Assembly (NCBI GenBank): GCA_013399875.1
Contig: VXAZ01005475.1
Coordinates: 3,098,068-3,162,067 of the forward strand
Source: Gymnorhina tibicen
Taxonomy: Eukaryota; Chordata; Aves; Passeriformes; Artamidae
Length of the DNA stretch: 64,000 nt
Direction of reading: 5' to 3'
Under the pieces are notes generated by a model, which searched no databases, had not been told where the DNA came from, and was given only the letters and a program-made list of their open reading frames with translations. The position numbers were made by a program, and so were the translations under genes. Shown piece after piece: positions 15,101 through 28,300 of this stretch. Position 1 is the first letter of the stretch. The number at the start of each line of letters is the position of its first letter.

Positions 15101-18100
15101 ATGTACTTCACAGCACAGCCAACCCTTCTGTCCTTTCCAAACCTATCCCTTCAACAGATTTTCCAATTCTTCTTCAAGCCTCAGCAGTCACATCACATAC
15201 TGCCCGCTCTAATGCACCAATAACTTTACCCGTTACAATAACTACTCCAATAACGCTGCTCAGTGCAAGTCCTATTCCAACACATTCTGCATTATTTACA
15301 CCCACTTCCCTAGTCGTAGTTCCATTTTTACTTGAAACATCAACCACTCAGTTAGGAACAGTTCGACCTTCCTCAGCACTAACAACTTTAGCCTCCAAGA
15401 TACCTTTTGTCAGTTCTGAGCAGCCTGCAGTGATTGGGAAGAGTAGAAGTCCTTCAGTAAGTCATTCTAAGGGAGCAGAAATACACTCTGAAGTGTCTTT
15501 GTCTGCCTTGCTGGCTGACAGAGCAACATTCACAAGACCTGTATTTCTTCTAGGTCCACGACTGACACTAAGCATATCTGCTTCTCCTATATCTACTTTG
15601 TCTGTTAGAACTAGGACTGGCATAAGTCAAACTGCAGTTTACCCAACACCCATTTCTGTACTGACTTCAACTGCTCCTCATATTCCTATGACTACTAGAT
15701 TTTCTAGCTCTGAGACAAGTTTTCCTCAGTTAATCACAGTTTCATAGTTCAAAACAGCAAAACCCTTGTCTAAAACTTCTCTGATATCATTAAATGCTAG
15801 TTCTTCAACTAATTTTTCTCCAAAGCCACTTTCATCTTCAGTGCAAATTTCAATGACTTCCCAAGCAGACATCTCCATTAAAGAAGGGCAGTATTTCTGC
15901 TGCTCTGCCAATAATGACTGTATCTTCACCTCAAGTTGTTTCTCAAATCCCTAAAAACACTTCAAGTCCTGAAACATGCACAGTATCTACACCAGTATGT
16001 TCTCTGTTTACCTCCCTGAGGCCCAAAGCTATGGCAGGTGCCACTGTTGCCTCCAAAAGTCTTTATACAATACCTTCTGGTGCTTCCAGTCCTCCAGTCA
16101 ATTCAACAATCTTTGACAGGTCTATAGTAAGTAGAGCCTCCACAGAAAATAAGCATATAATGCACACTGATTTCTTTTCATTGTCATCTATTTCTAAAAA
16201 GCCAATGAAATCCATTATGTCTACAGTCTTCTCTCTCAAGACACTGGTATTACCTCTAAGTGCTACATCAATAACCACTTCAGAACTTACAGAGTACCCA
16301 AAAAGTTCAGATACAGAATTGAAAACTGACCCTGTGGCTCAAAGCTCAGGTGCTTTTATTTCCAAAGATCCTTCTTTTACAGGGTCATCATCTTTATTTA
16401 CAACCTTGTTATCAACATCAGTACCATCTTACGTGACATCTCAGACTACAAGTTCTTCATTGATTCCCATAGTCAGTAGCACATCATCACTAACACAAAA
16501 TGTAAGTGCTATCCAAGCATCAGTTTCATCTCTAGATACACAAGGAACTTCAGAAATTCCAATTACAGACCTTGCAATTTCTGTGGATTTTTCTAAATTC
16601 ACTTTAAAAATAAGTCTCTCTACCAACTTTTCAGCAGCACTAAAAAAATCCATTATAATGCCCTCTTTACTAAAGCCTACAACTTCTGAAGTCACTTTAG
16701 AAAGCCAGCCCTCTATGCCTTCACCTCCTCCTAAGACCACTCCTATCTCTAATGTTTCTCTAGGAAAGCAGAGTTCTTCGATAAGTTCCTCAGAAGAAGA
16801 TGGAGCAATATCAGTCTTATCAGCTGGAATCATCACTCAATCCACTACACCAATGATCACAAGCACAACAGTGAATGCTACATCCTCAAAAGCACCTTAT
16901 AATTTTGCAAAAATGCTACCTAGTTCTTCAGACAGTCTATTAGTTACTTCAGGCACTACCCTAGCCTCTAGGATTACCACAAAAACCACTGATTCTTTTG
17001 TTGTCAGTTTGGATTTTTATATGGCTTCAGCTTCAGTTCCTACCACCATAGAAACACACAAATCTTTATTTACAACTGCAGTAACTCAAGCTTTACAGAG
17101 CACTAGAGAAACTCCAAAGATTAATATAACAAAAACAACTGGTACTAGAAGTTCATTATCACAAATGAAGAGTACCTCATACATAGCATCAGAAGTTGAA
17201 TACACAACTTCATTTGAAACAACTGTGGGTGTTTCAGAAGGTGGTCAGACTTCACATGAGCAAAGAAATGCTACCAAGACAAAGACAACCACAACTGACA
17301 AATCTTCCCCACCTTATTTGCCAGTAACTGCAGTTCAGAGTTTGCTTTTTTCAAGAAATACAACCTCAGTCAAAAACATCTCTGTTTCTGGAGTCCTGGA
17401 TGTAACGACATCAGATATGTCCAAAATCCCAACACAGAAACCCATTACACCTTATTTTAGTGTAACAGAGGCCACAGAGCTGCAAACCAGAACTATAATA
17501 GATTTATCTCGTTCTAGTGGTGAAATGGCTCTGCCTTCCTCTTCAGAAACGACGGCTGTAGCTGACAAGGCTTACTTTGGCACGATGATGCACACACTGA
17601 TGTCTACATCTTCTGAGTGTGTGGTATGATCAGTCTTACTTGCCCCTACATGTTAAAATATATATTACTTTTCAGTCCATTCTGTTATTCTACGTATTTA
17701 ATACCGGAGATTTAAAATAGTTCCTATTTTCTATTTAATTTACTTGTTTTAAAATTCTTGGTTATTCTTAGAGAATAGTTTTATTGCTGCTCTTACACTG
17801 CCCTGGTATATTCTGCAACTTGGATGTATTGCTCTGAAAAAAAAAGGCTTTAAACCTATGTTATTCTAGATAGCTAAATATATTTCTGAGGTGCAGAAAA
17901 AGACATAATCCTTGGAATTTTGGTGTTTCTGCATAATCTTACCCTGGCTTTCCTTTTTCCACTTGTTTCTTTGTCATAGGGTTTAAAATGATGGGAATGC
18001 ATGGTTTTGTGTTTCTTAAAATGCTTCAGATTATTACTGATTATAATGTGTAGCCTCAGTGCATAATGCTTTACGTAGGGTATTCCACCAAAGCTGGATG

Positions 18101-19257
18101 GAACAGGAAGGGTGTGAGTGAATGGATGCGCATCATTGTCACTGGTTACAACCACACAGATGCAAGTCATTCCAAAATAACCAATGAGGAGAAGGTAGAT
18201 GTGGTGAAACTCTCTCAGACCTGGGAGATGGACAAGTAATTGCTTAGACTTCATAAGGCCAATGAAGTTAAAGTTGACTCTGGTTGTTTTTTCCTTATAT
18301 GACAGCCGAGATACCTCGAACCTGTTGACAAATGTAGCCAGTATGTATGTGTTAATATGGGTTGGATGTTATACAATCTTTCAAGGAACTGCCCTAAGGA
18401 TGTGCAGAAGCCACACTGTGGTTTTCGAGGAATGCCTGTTCAAGTTAACACTGATAGCTGTTGTCCAGAATGGGAATGTCCCTGTAAGTTACTGTTTCAT
18501 TTAAAAATAAAACATGGAACCTTGATATGTAAATTTCAATTAATAAAATAAAGGGTTATTACAATGGGAATATGAGGTTTAATAGTAAAATGAATTAAAA
18601 AGAGGTATTCATCAGCAAAACAGAATGAAATATACTGACTATTTTGGTACCTTTGAATTGACATTCAGGAGAAGCAAAATATCTTTTTTTGAATGAAAAC
18701 ACTGAAATTACATCTGCAGCATGAACACCAGTATTTTTCAGCTGAGACTTTTCAGAATTTTTATCAGTAGAAATGTTAAGATTTTAACATTTCATGAAGA
18801 AAGATAAATTAAATACTAGATTTTCTGAAAGACGGCACCCCCATATTTCATTTAGCTCTAATTACAGATTTTAATCATGCTTAGAAACACAGAAACTGGT
18901 GGATGAATGTCTGCAGGGGGAACAAAAAAGCTAAAGTGAAGTCATATTTAAAACCTTGCAGCATTAATGAAACCAATATTGCACTTTATATTTGTTTCAA
19001 GATAAGACGGATAAGTCCCTCGTCAGTATCTCAAAAATATATATATTTTTATGCATATATTTTATCTCACACTGTGCAGATTCATTGACCTTGCCTGTAA
19101 GACATTGACTTAAGTGAAAATTGTCACAAATTTAAACATTCTCCCCTACCATGGGCATGCAGAAGCAGGTTAAGGTATTTCCACTGAGTAACCTAAACAC
19201 TTTCTTCTGCTTATGGCTCAATATGCTGTCTGCAGAACAAGGTCATCTATCTATCTG

Positions 19258-19308
<51 letters not shown>

Positions 19309-22300
19309 CTGTGAATGCATATGCAAAAGCAAATAATGTTAGAACTGAAAGTTTTTAGAAATGCCCTGTATTCAGTTTTGTGGTAACCTCATTAAATGAC
19401 AGTTCTTTTTTAGGTCAGTGTTCTATACTGTCTGAACTGAGTGTTATTACATTTGATGGAAACAACATAGCCCTCTGTAATATGGCTTCCTATGTTTTAG
19501 TCAAGTTACCAGGAGAAATTATTGTTGCTCATATTGAAAAATGTCCTGCTAATCAGGTAAGATTCTTACATTTATGCAATAATTATAATTGTTCCTTGAA
19601 TTTTTGTGTTATAGGTTTGAAATTCTGCAAAAATATGTCAATTAAAACTTATACATAAAAGCCATACTCAATGAAAAATGCCAAGTTATTTAATTTTCAA
19701 GAAGCATGCTTAATAATGCTATCTAGATAAAATAATTTTCTCTTGAGTTAAATAGTAATTGTTGTGTTATAAGGAAATTCAAATGTAAGTTCCTTTTAAA
19801 TTATCATAGATGACATAACTTCTGAATATGCATGTATTCATATCGTATCAACCTCCTTTCAGGTTCTCCACACAGAAGTGTTCCTGTAACCTTGAATTTA
19901 TACTTTACAATATGGTCAAAATACAAAAATATTTTTAATAGTCAAAAAATATATTTTGTAGTTATTTTAGGAAAGTATTAATGACTTCGTGATGAGTTGT
20001 TCTTTGTATTGTCTAACTCTTGTCTACAGAGGGGATCTGACCACTTTATTTTTAGATTGCCAGATAAGGTCAGGTCAGTCTCATCCTTAGAGTCTGTACA
20101 AATATTTCCTTCGCATTGTCCACAGTCCTAATTTATGGAGCCCTTGAGCAACCGGATTGAGTCCATCTTTGGTTTGTGGATAAACCAGTCAGTGATGAGG
20201 GCCTTCAAAGGGCTTCTATCCTTCCCATCCCTCTTATTTACTCTCACTGGGCAACTGCACATTTGAACTTTAAGACTCTTAATGGCAAGAGTCTTGAATT
20301 GTTTTAGAGGTTTTCTATTAAATTGCTCTCTTGTTTCCTGGTTGCAGTCTAGAGGTGGGAATGCAGAACACATATGCAGATGAGCTTTAGAAGTCTATGT
20401 GTTTAGTTCTTCAAGAGATAGTTTTTGAAAGGGCCTTTCAGCATATGCACAGAAATTTGCTGGAAAGTGTGTATTTTTTATTACTTGTAAGGAATATATT
20501 AAATTAATTTAATTATTTAGCTGATTGTAGAAGAACATTAAAGACAAAGAAAATAGTAGCTTATTTTTGCTAAATAAAATGCTGCTGATTATTATTGCAC
20601 TTCTAATTTATTTTTGTTTTCCAGAGTGCAAATTCAATACGAAAACTAGTAAGTACTTATTTTGCTAATTATAAAACGCATTAATATTAAAAAATTCCAA
20701 TAGCACTAGCACAGAAATAGAAAAACAATAGTAACTAAACTTGTTTGTCACTTTTCTTTCAAGGTGCCACCTGCAAACACTTCAGGGCTCTGTTTTAAGA
20801 AATTGAATGTCACAACACACACATGTCAAATACTTATCAATCGTTTAGCAAGAAAAGTAAGTATATATCAGCAGCATGTGTACTCTTAAAAAATAGTTGG
20901 AAAGCAATTCTGTTGTAGAATGTGATGTATCAGAATTAAAATAAAACACTACAGGATTAGGATTACTTTTGCAGTTCAGGTTTCCAGTAATTCATGCTAT
21001 GCTAGAAGCAAAAGAATATACATTTCTGGTACCATGCTTCACTTAAATGTCATTTTTCCAAAATGACACTTCAAAGTTCTTTTGAGATTTTAAAGAAGCT
21101 GCAAAAGCAGTTATGCCTGAGACTATACTTCCAGAAACCTTAGAACCCTAGATGTGATAAATACTTAGGCTACTTTTCCTGCTAGTCAGTAACAAGTCAG
21201 AACAGATGACTTTGAATAATTGGAATGAGGTTTTGTTTTATAATACAATATATGATAAACAAGATTTATTCTTTCCTTAATTAGAAAATTTTTTTTCCCT
21301 CATGTCTACTTCATTTGCAGTTTTTGGAAGTGGCACTGGTGGGAAGCTCTCTAATTTAAGCACAGTGACTGTTATATGCGGCAGAGGTTGTGAATAAAAA
21401 ATCTTTTGTTGTAAAATAGAAATACACATAAAATACATCATTGCAACCTGGCTTTATCTCTAAAATGTATTTGGTTTATTTTAGGTAGTAGTGGATTCTG
21501 TAATTCAACCATTACCATTTTCAAAAGAAGGACTGAGTGTTCAGGATACTGGTGCAATGTATGTTGTTAACACCCCAGCTGGTATTAGCATCAAGTGGGC
21601 TCATGTTACAGGCATCATAGATATACAGTATGGATTACACTCCAACACATCGAGGAAGACAGAAGGACTTTGTGGTGAGGCTATGGTGGCAATTCTTTTC
21701 TTGTTCAATAACTTCCCAATTGAAATTTGCAAATCCCTTTTGTGTCTGTGACCAGCTGTCCCTATAGCTCTCCTTCTGACCTTCATTAACTATGCTGACA
21801 ATCCTATATGAGGGCCTGTGAAAGACTATTACTTAATAATAATAAATTAATCATTCTGTTTGAAATCACTGTGCTAATAAAGTACTTTACAGAACAAGTA
21901 GTGATCAGCACATTGTATATGAGTAACTTTTAAAAATTTTACTTCTTTCATTTACTTATCTCTGCCTGTTTTAAGAGTATTGCTGAAGTCAAGTAAAGAA
22001 AAAGAAAATTTTTAGTGAAGTGGCTGCTAAAGAAGTTCAGATAGTGACAGTATATTGCAGTGATTATGGAGAAAAGAATAACAGTCTGATGTTAGCAGTG
22101 GCAGCTTAGTGCTATGAAAGTACTGACAAAAGTTGTGTCGTGGGAAGGGTCCAGTTCTTGTGAGGATAGTGAATTTAGAATCTGTATTTAGACCTCTTGA
22201 CACTGGGTCCAAAACTGTGCTGAGTTGTCTCAGTCTTGAATTACAATGATAGTAAATGTAGCAGGTTTCACACTTCTCTTAAGCCTTTTTATAATTCTGC

Positions 22301-25300
22301 CAGTATGAATAATATAAAGTCTAAGCAGGTAATTCAAAATTACTTTAATTTTATCGTAAATGTTCCTTTTCTGGTGGTTTTTAATTTTTACATAATCTAT
22401 TTCATATTGAAAAGGAAAATGAACTTTTTATAATCTTTTAAACCGCTTTTAGTTTTAAAAACTTAAAAAGCAATTCAGACATCCTGTAAGTATAAATATA
22501 AACAAATCAAGTCTTTAAAATCAATTTCTATATTCTGCTTGAACAAAAGGAAAGTTCTCCTTGATCTAGTGAGAGAAGGTGAAGGCTGGCCCTGCATCTT
22601 TTCCCAGTATCATGCCATCTTCTCTATGCATGCTGAACGAGTGGGATGAGATGAGGTCAAATGTAGGAAGACTTATAGAATATTTTCTCTTTGTGTGAAA
22701 AGATAAAAAAAGGAAGACAATGCAGACAAATCCAAACTTAGCTTAAAAGTGTTGCACTACCTGATATTTTGCAGTAAATTCTGAAGCTTTCTTTAGTGCT
22801 TCTTCCCTGTTCTCTGCTGTTTGTTCCTGTCTGGGATTCTGCAATATTCTTCCTCTCATCCTAGAAAAAATTGTGGGACTATGGTGTAAATTTGCTTTAT
22901 TTTTAAAGCTGTATTGATTCTGCGGTTCTGTAGCATGGCCTTACAAATTCTAACGCCAGCAGTTTGTGATCTGCAGCGAAAAGCAAAAGAGTTAAGAATA
23001 CTGGAAAGCGGTGCTACTGTGAAATGCTTCTTATTTGAACGCCATCTTCTGTATTTCTCCATGCTGTCTGAAAGAATAACAGCCTGCCACACCAAGCTAG
23101 TCCAGTTCTAACAAAGGACCCTGAAAAACATCAGACTGCAGGGCTGAAAGCATGAAGGCAAGGGCTTAGGGTGTGCTTAACAGTGCAGAAGGAAAGAGAA
23201 AACAAGAGACGAACTTTGCCTGATCAGTACCTGAGATGTAAAACACCAGTATGAAGATAAAAGTTTTGACAAGATTAGTCACTTGTTCTCACTTAAAGAG
23301 ATCATATACTTTAATTGATGAATCAACAGAATACATACAATAATGAATTCAGGTAGACAATGAATGTCAGGGGTCTGGGAAGTTTGTTTTTTATAGTGAT
23401 TTTGTATTAATAAATGGAGTAAGAACAATATTTTCTCTAGATAAAACAATTTGTTCATCAAAAGATTCTTTTCATAACTTCTTGCACTTAGAATGTTCAA
23501 TTAAATTTCAATACAGTGTCAAATCATCAGTGACGAGCAGTTAATTTGAAAACCATCTACTGTTACTCTCAAGGAACTGACTGATAACCAGTAGAATGAG
23601 ATCAGAATCTAGTGCCACGTCAGTGAATTTGCTACACTCAACAGCACATTTTGGTAGCAGTTTTTTTCAAAAGTTAATTGCTGTGAAAGGTATCATGAGT
23701 TGTATTGTATGATCTACTTGCTTTACTAAGCCACTGAGCTGAGAAGTAAAATCACAAGCAGGAAGTTGGAACTACAGTGGGCGTGTAGCTACTTAATCTA
23801 TAAACACAGGTGACCACGTTGCACAGGTCAGTCTGATGCAGTGTTGATCATAACTTAATCAAGTGCACTTTTCTTTCTCAAATGAAGCATGTTTATTTGT
23901 GCTTTGAATATGATGGTCTGTCTCCAGGGGTGTGTAATGGAGATCCTAGTGATGACCTGAAAATGCAAAACATGACCATAATTACAAGTATGGAGGAAAT
24001 TGAAATGTTCATTAAGAGTTGGGAAATTGAGAAATCACTTGATGTAACAACCAGGAGGCCAGTAAGAAACTGTACTGAAGATAACTGCTCATACTGTATG
24101 GAACTATTAAACAGAAGCATTTTCATCCCTTGTCACAAGAAAGTGAGTATGATGATGGGAAAAATTGCAGGAGAAAATCTAATAAAAGTTGTATAATTAA
24201 GAAAGAGTGACCGGTACACGCACATTTTTTGTGTTTTGCTTATTTTTATGATTTGATAATGGAATGGATGGCTTTAATACCACTGTCATGTTGGCTTTAA
24301 TACTTTAGTCATGTTGTCCATTGTAAACACACATCTATATTGATCCCTGTGCTATTATGCTGGTTTTTTTGAAATGATTTCATGGGAAATTCTCAAAGGA
24401 GAGACAATGGGTCATCATGTCAAGATGAAAACATTCCAAAGGTGTTTTTAACACTTAACATGGATCACTAGAACAGAAAACCTCATACTTCTGCTGCACA
24501 CAACAGCAATTCATGCAGTCGGAGTTATTGGACTGAAGCAAGTTCCAGTTAAAAAATTCTGACGTAGTCAGTATTATGTTGACAATTTTGCAGCATTTCT
24601 TACAGAAATCATTATAATTTGTCTTCACAAACTGTGCTTTCTAATGGGGATATAGCTCTAGCATGCAGACTATCACTAGAGGTGGGTAGTGCAGCACAGC
24701 TGCTTCCCAGAACAGAAAATGAGGAAGCCCCAAATCTCTGAGGTCTGACTGACTTCCCCCACTTAATTAAAAATAAAAAGGATTAATTACTCAAGTGGCC
24801 CTTTCTTCCTGGGAGATAAATGTGATCAGGTTCCTGATTCACTTCTTCTTGTTCTGCCTTTCCACCCTTGGTTCTTATTGTGTTACACTCTGGTTTTTAT
24901 CACAGACAAATGCTGTTAAAAGTATTGCATGCAGCTGAGCCCCTTCTTTCAAATTCCTGAGACCTCTCCTCACTTTCCCGAGGTAAAAAAAATACAGGGA
25001 GTTCTTCTGAAAGGAAGAAACTTCAGTAGTTTCTTTATATACAAAAATTAATAGATATTTGCCACAGAAACTTAGTGGGAGGGAGCAGTGGTTAGCAGTT
25101 TGGAATCTAGAAGATAGAGTAGCACCAGTGGGTAGTAAGATGCTTTGCAAAATTGTTTTGACATATCTCATTTCATAATAATTTAAGGAAATCTGAGGAG
25201 TCAGAATTCTTACTGCATATACATTCCCAGGAGAACTCTGATAGTGCATCTTTTCCTGGTTTATAGCAAAAACTGACATACCATCAACATTTTCAAGCAG

Positions 25301-28300
25301 TTGGTTCATCTATTATGAAATTTGTTTTTTTTCATATACAAGATGGGGGCAAAACCAAGAGTGGATGGAACATCCTGTGCACTCTCTGGCAGGAAGCAGC
25401 TGGTCAAGGATAGGTAACAGAGTCATCAGTGTAATGACCTTCTTGGCAAAAGTGAGAGACTGCTTTAAGATTTGCTGAAACCACAGGGAGAACTTGGCTG
25501 CAACAGAGTAGTGAACAGGCAGAATGAAATAAAATCTGACTTTTGCAAGTTGTTACAAATTCATGCAAACAAACCCAACAGAAATAAGATGGGTTGCACC
25601 ACCCGCATTTAGACTCACTAACATAGGCCATCAGGTCCTACACAGAAAGAGAGTAATAAGTAATTCATTCACAGCAGGATTGTATGGAAGGTATAGCAGC
25701 AACGTTAAGCTGAGATTGTTCACTTTTAGTTGACAGGGCTATACTGAAAAGTTCTTGTAAGCAGTGTGACAATCTCACTAGGTCTGCATTCTGTGTCTAC
25801 TGATGAGCACAGAAAATTCTGGCAGTTTAAGTTTTGCAGAATGAGTGTTCTCGACAAAAAAGATAATTTTTAATTTAGACACTGCTAGTGATTTTTTCCC
25901 TTGTGGCTGTTATTTCTCTTAATTACTGATTTATTTTAATTACAGAAAGTCCTTATACTTGTTAATTCCAAATTGCAATATGTTCCTAGGTGTCACCAAA
26001 AGAATTTTGTGAGAAGATGTGGATCAACAGTACTAATTTTTGGAATTACGAGTGTGATGCGCTTTCTGCATATGTGGCTTTGTGCAACAAGCACAACATC
26101 TGCATTAAATGGAGGGCACCTGATTACTGTTGTAAGCAGACAGCCATATTCTGTACCCCTATGTGGCTTCAGTGATGGGGCTTTTTTAGTGATTGAGTGT
26201 TTAGTGATAAGTTAAAAATATATTTCTTTCTATTATTCTTGTAAATAACATCTCAGTTTATCACAGCATTGGTAAATCAGGGTTCAAGTTCTTAAGATGA
26301 GAATACATCATTTAGTCATGAATTAATATTAATCTCCATTGAATTAGCTGCTTACCTAAAGTACTGTTAAAAGTATAAATGCTTGCTTTCTGTGCTAACT
26401 TACTTGTTACTACTACCTATTTATCCAGTGAAATGCTGAAAGAATATAGAAGCACTCTGTCTTTTTTTATTCCTTGCAGCATTGAGCTGTCCTGAGGGCA
26501 AGGAATACCAGCCTTGTGTGCAACCCTGTGAAGCCAAGACATGCTTGAATAAATGGTTTTATGAAGATTCTCCCTGTTCCTATTTAAGGGAAGACTGTGT
26601 GTGTAAAAATGGCACCATTCTGCATAGAACAGACTCTAACCTCTGTATACCAGAAGAAAAATGTAGTAAGTACAGTAGGACAGAGTAGTTTTGCAGTTAT
26701 GAAATATTGATCACAGTTATATTAACAGTTCATGGTAAGAGATAAGTTTAAGTTCTCTGCCAGTCCTCAGTAGCTGTGAATCTGGGAAAGGTCCCTTCAA
26801 CAGAGACTACCTTTTCCTCAAGTTACAGCAGTTTGTGCTTTCAGTTATCTTGGCTCTAGGACCCAGTGCAGATGTACCTCTCTTGGGGGGAAAATAATGG
26901 TCATTCTTCTATAGCTCCCAGCCTTTCCTCCCTTGAGAACTTAGGAAGGAATAACCTGGGCAGGTTCTGTCCCTTGCCCTCACCCATTTCCACCATAGTG
27001 AAGCATTTGTGCCTTTGGTGCTTTTAAGGTCATCATCCTTTCTTGGATTCATTTATCATAATGATCCACAGCCATATTATTTTACTCAATAATTTTATGC
27101 AAGTCGTAGTTGCTTGCAGGAAATGGGAGCTGTCTCCTTGTTGAAGGGATATAATGTTGGGCTTTTATTCCCCAGCATGTACAGATAATAAAGGACAACC
27201 CCGCTCTGCTGGAGAGATCTGGAATGGGTCCATGAGAGGGTGCTGCATGTATGGCTGTTTAGAAAATGGAAGCATTGTTGCTGTAGAACCTGAATGCAAT
27301 GAGGATCCACCACCAGTCTGTGAAAGAGAAGGGGAAGTTCTACTCCATGTCATTGAAGAGAGAGCTTGCTGTCCCAAGAAAGTTTGTGGTAGGTACTACA
27401 CTTGTTTTCAGTAACAGAAAAGTATAAGTGCTTGACGTTCACAGGCAGCTGAAAAACTTTAAATTCAAGGTAACATTTATTAGAATTAATTTTCAAGTAC
27501 TTGTGGCTGGTTGGGCCAGCCATTGAGGCTTCTATTCTTTGTAAAATTATTCACTGAAATAATTTTTTTCTTAGAAATCCACCAGTTGAACAAAACTTCT
27601 GTTAAAAAATATTTTTTAAGCTCTTGCATGGAATTTAATAATAAATTGATATATATTCAATGATAGAAGTACCTTGGTATTTGGGGAAGTCATCAGAGAT
27701 TGCTTGCTTTTCTTTCTAGTGCTTTGGTGTGATGAGCAGTATCCTCTGATCTACTGCTGTTTCCCAGAAGATGTTTTTTGGGAGCTGATCACTGAATACT
27801 AATATTCTGCCTAGCCATGGTTGTTTAGAAAAAGAATAAGCTTACTGTTCCTAAAACATTAAGCAAAATATACTAATTCCTTCATAACATCTTCAAGGAA
27901 AACGAGAATATATGGTCCAGCTGATACGGTCCTTTTGCTCATCAGATGCCTGTAACCAATATTGTATTGTGAGCTTGCTAAAGGAATATCAATGTTCTAG
28001 ATGGTATAAATAGCTTGAACTATAGGACTTGCACTTGTAGCTGTTGAAAGATGTCAAAATTGATTGTTTTTTATCCCACAGAATGTAACATGTCATTGTG
28101 TGATGCCATTATTCCAACATGCAAACCCAATGAAAAATTAGTGGTAGGCTACCACCCCCTGTCCTGCTGTCCACAGTACCGATGTGGTAAGGGAAATACA
28201 AAACCACAGTTGGTGGAAAGTTTTCCATACTTGTATTATATGTTGGAAGAAAATTTGCATTACAAGTTGTTTTGATTGTTAACAGAATGGGACACTCTAA

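Noticed and set aside
15457..16382. Hidden intron in the mucin exon: CA|GTAAGT donor at 15457 and TTCTTTTACAG acceptor ending at 16382
   Set aside because: Removing it would skip the stop and the frameshift, but the downstream frame then meets a TGA within 20 codons. It does not restore the reading frame.
16063..16836. Minus-strand frames of 71 and 131 codons
   Set aside because: Antisense shadows of the Ser/Thr-rich mucin exon.
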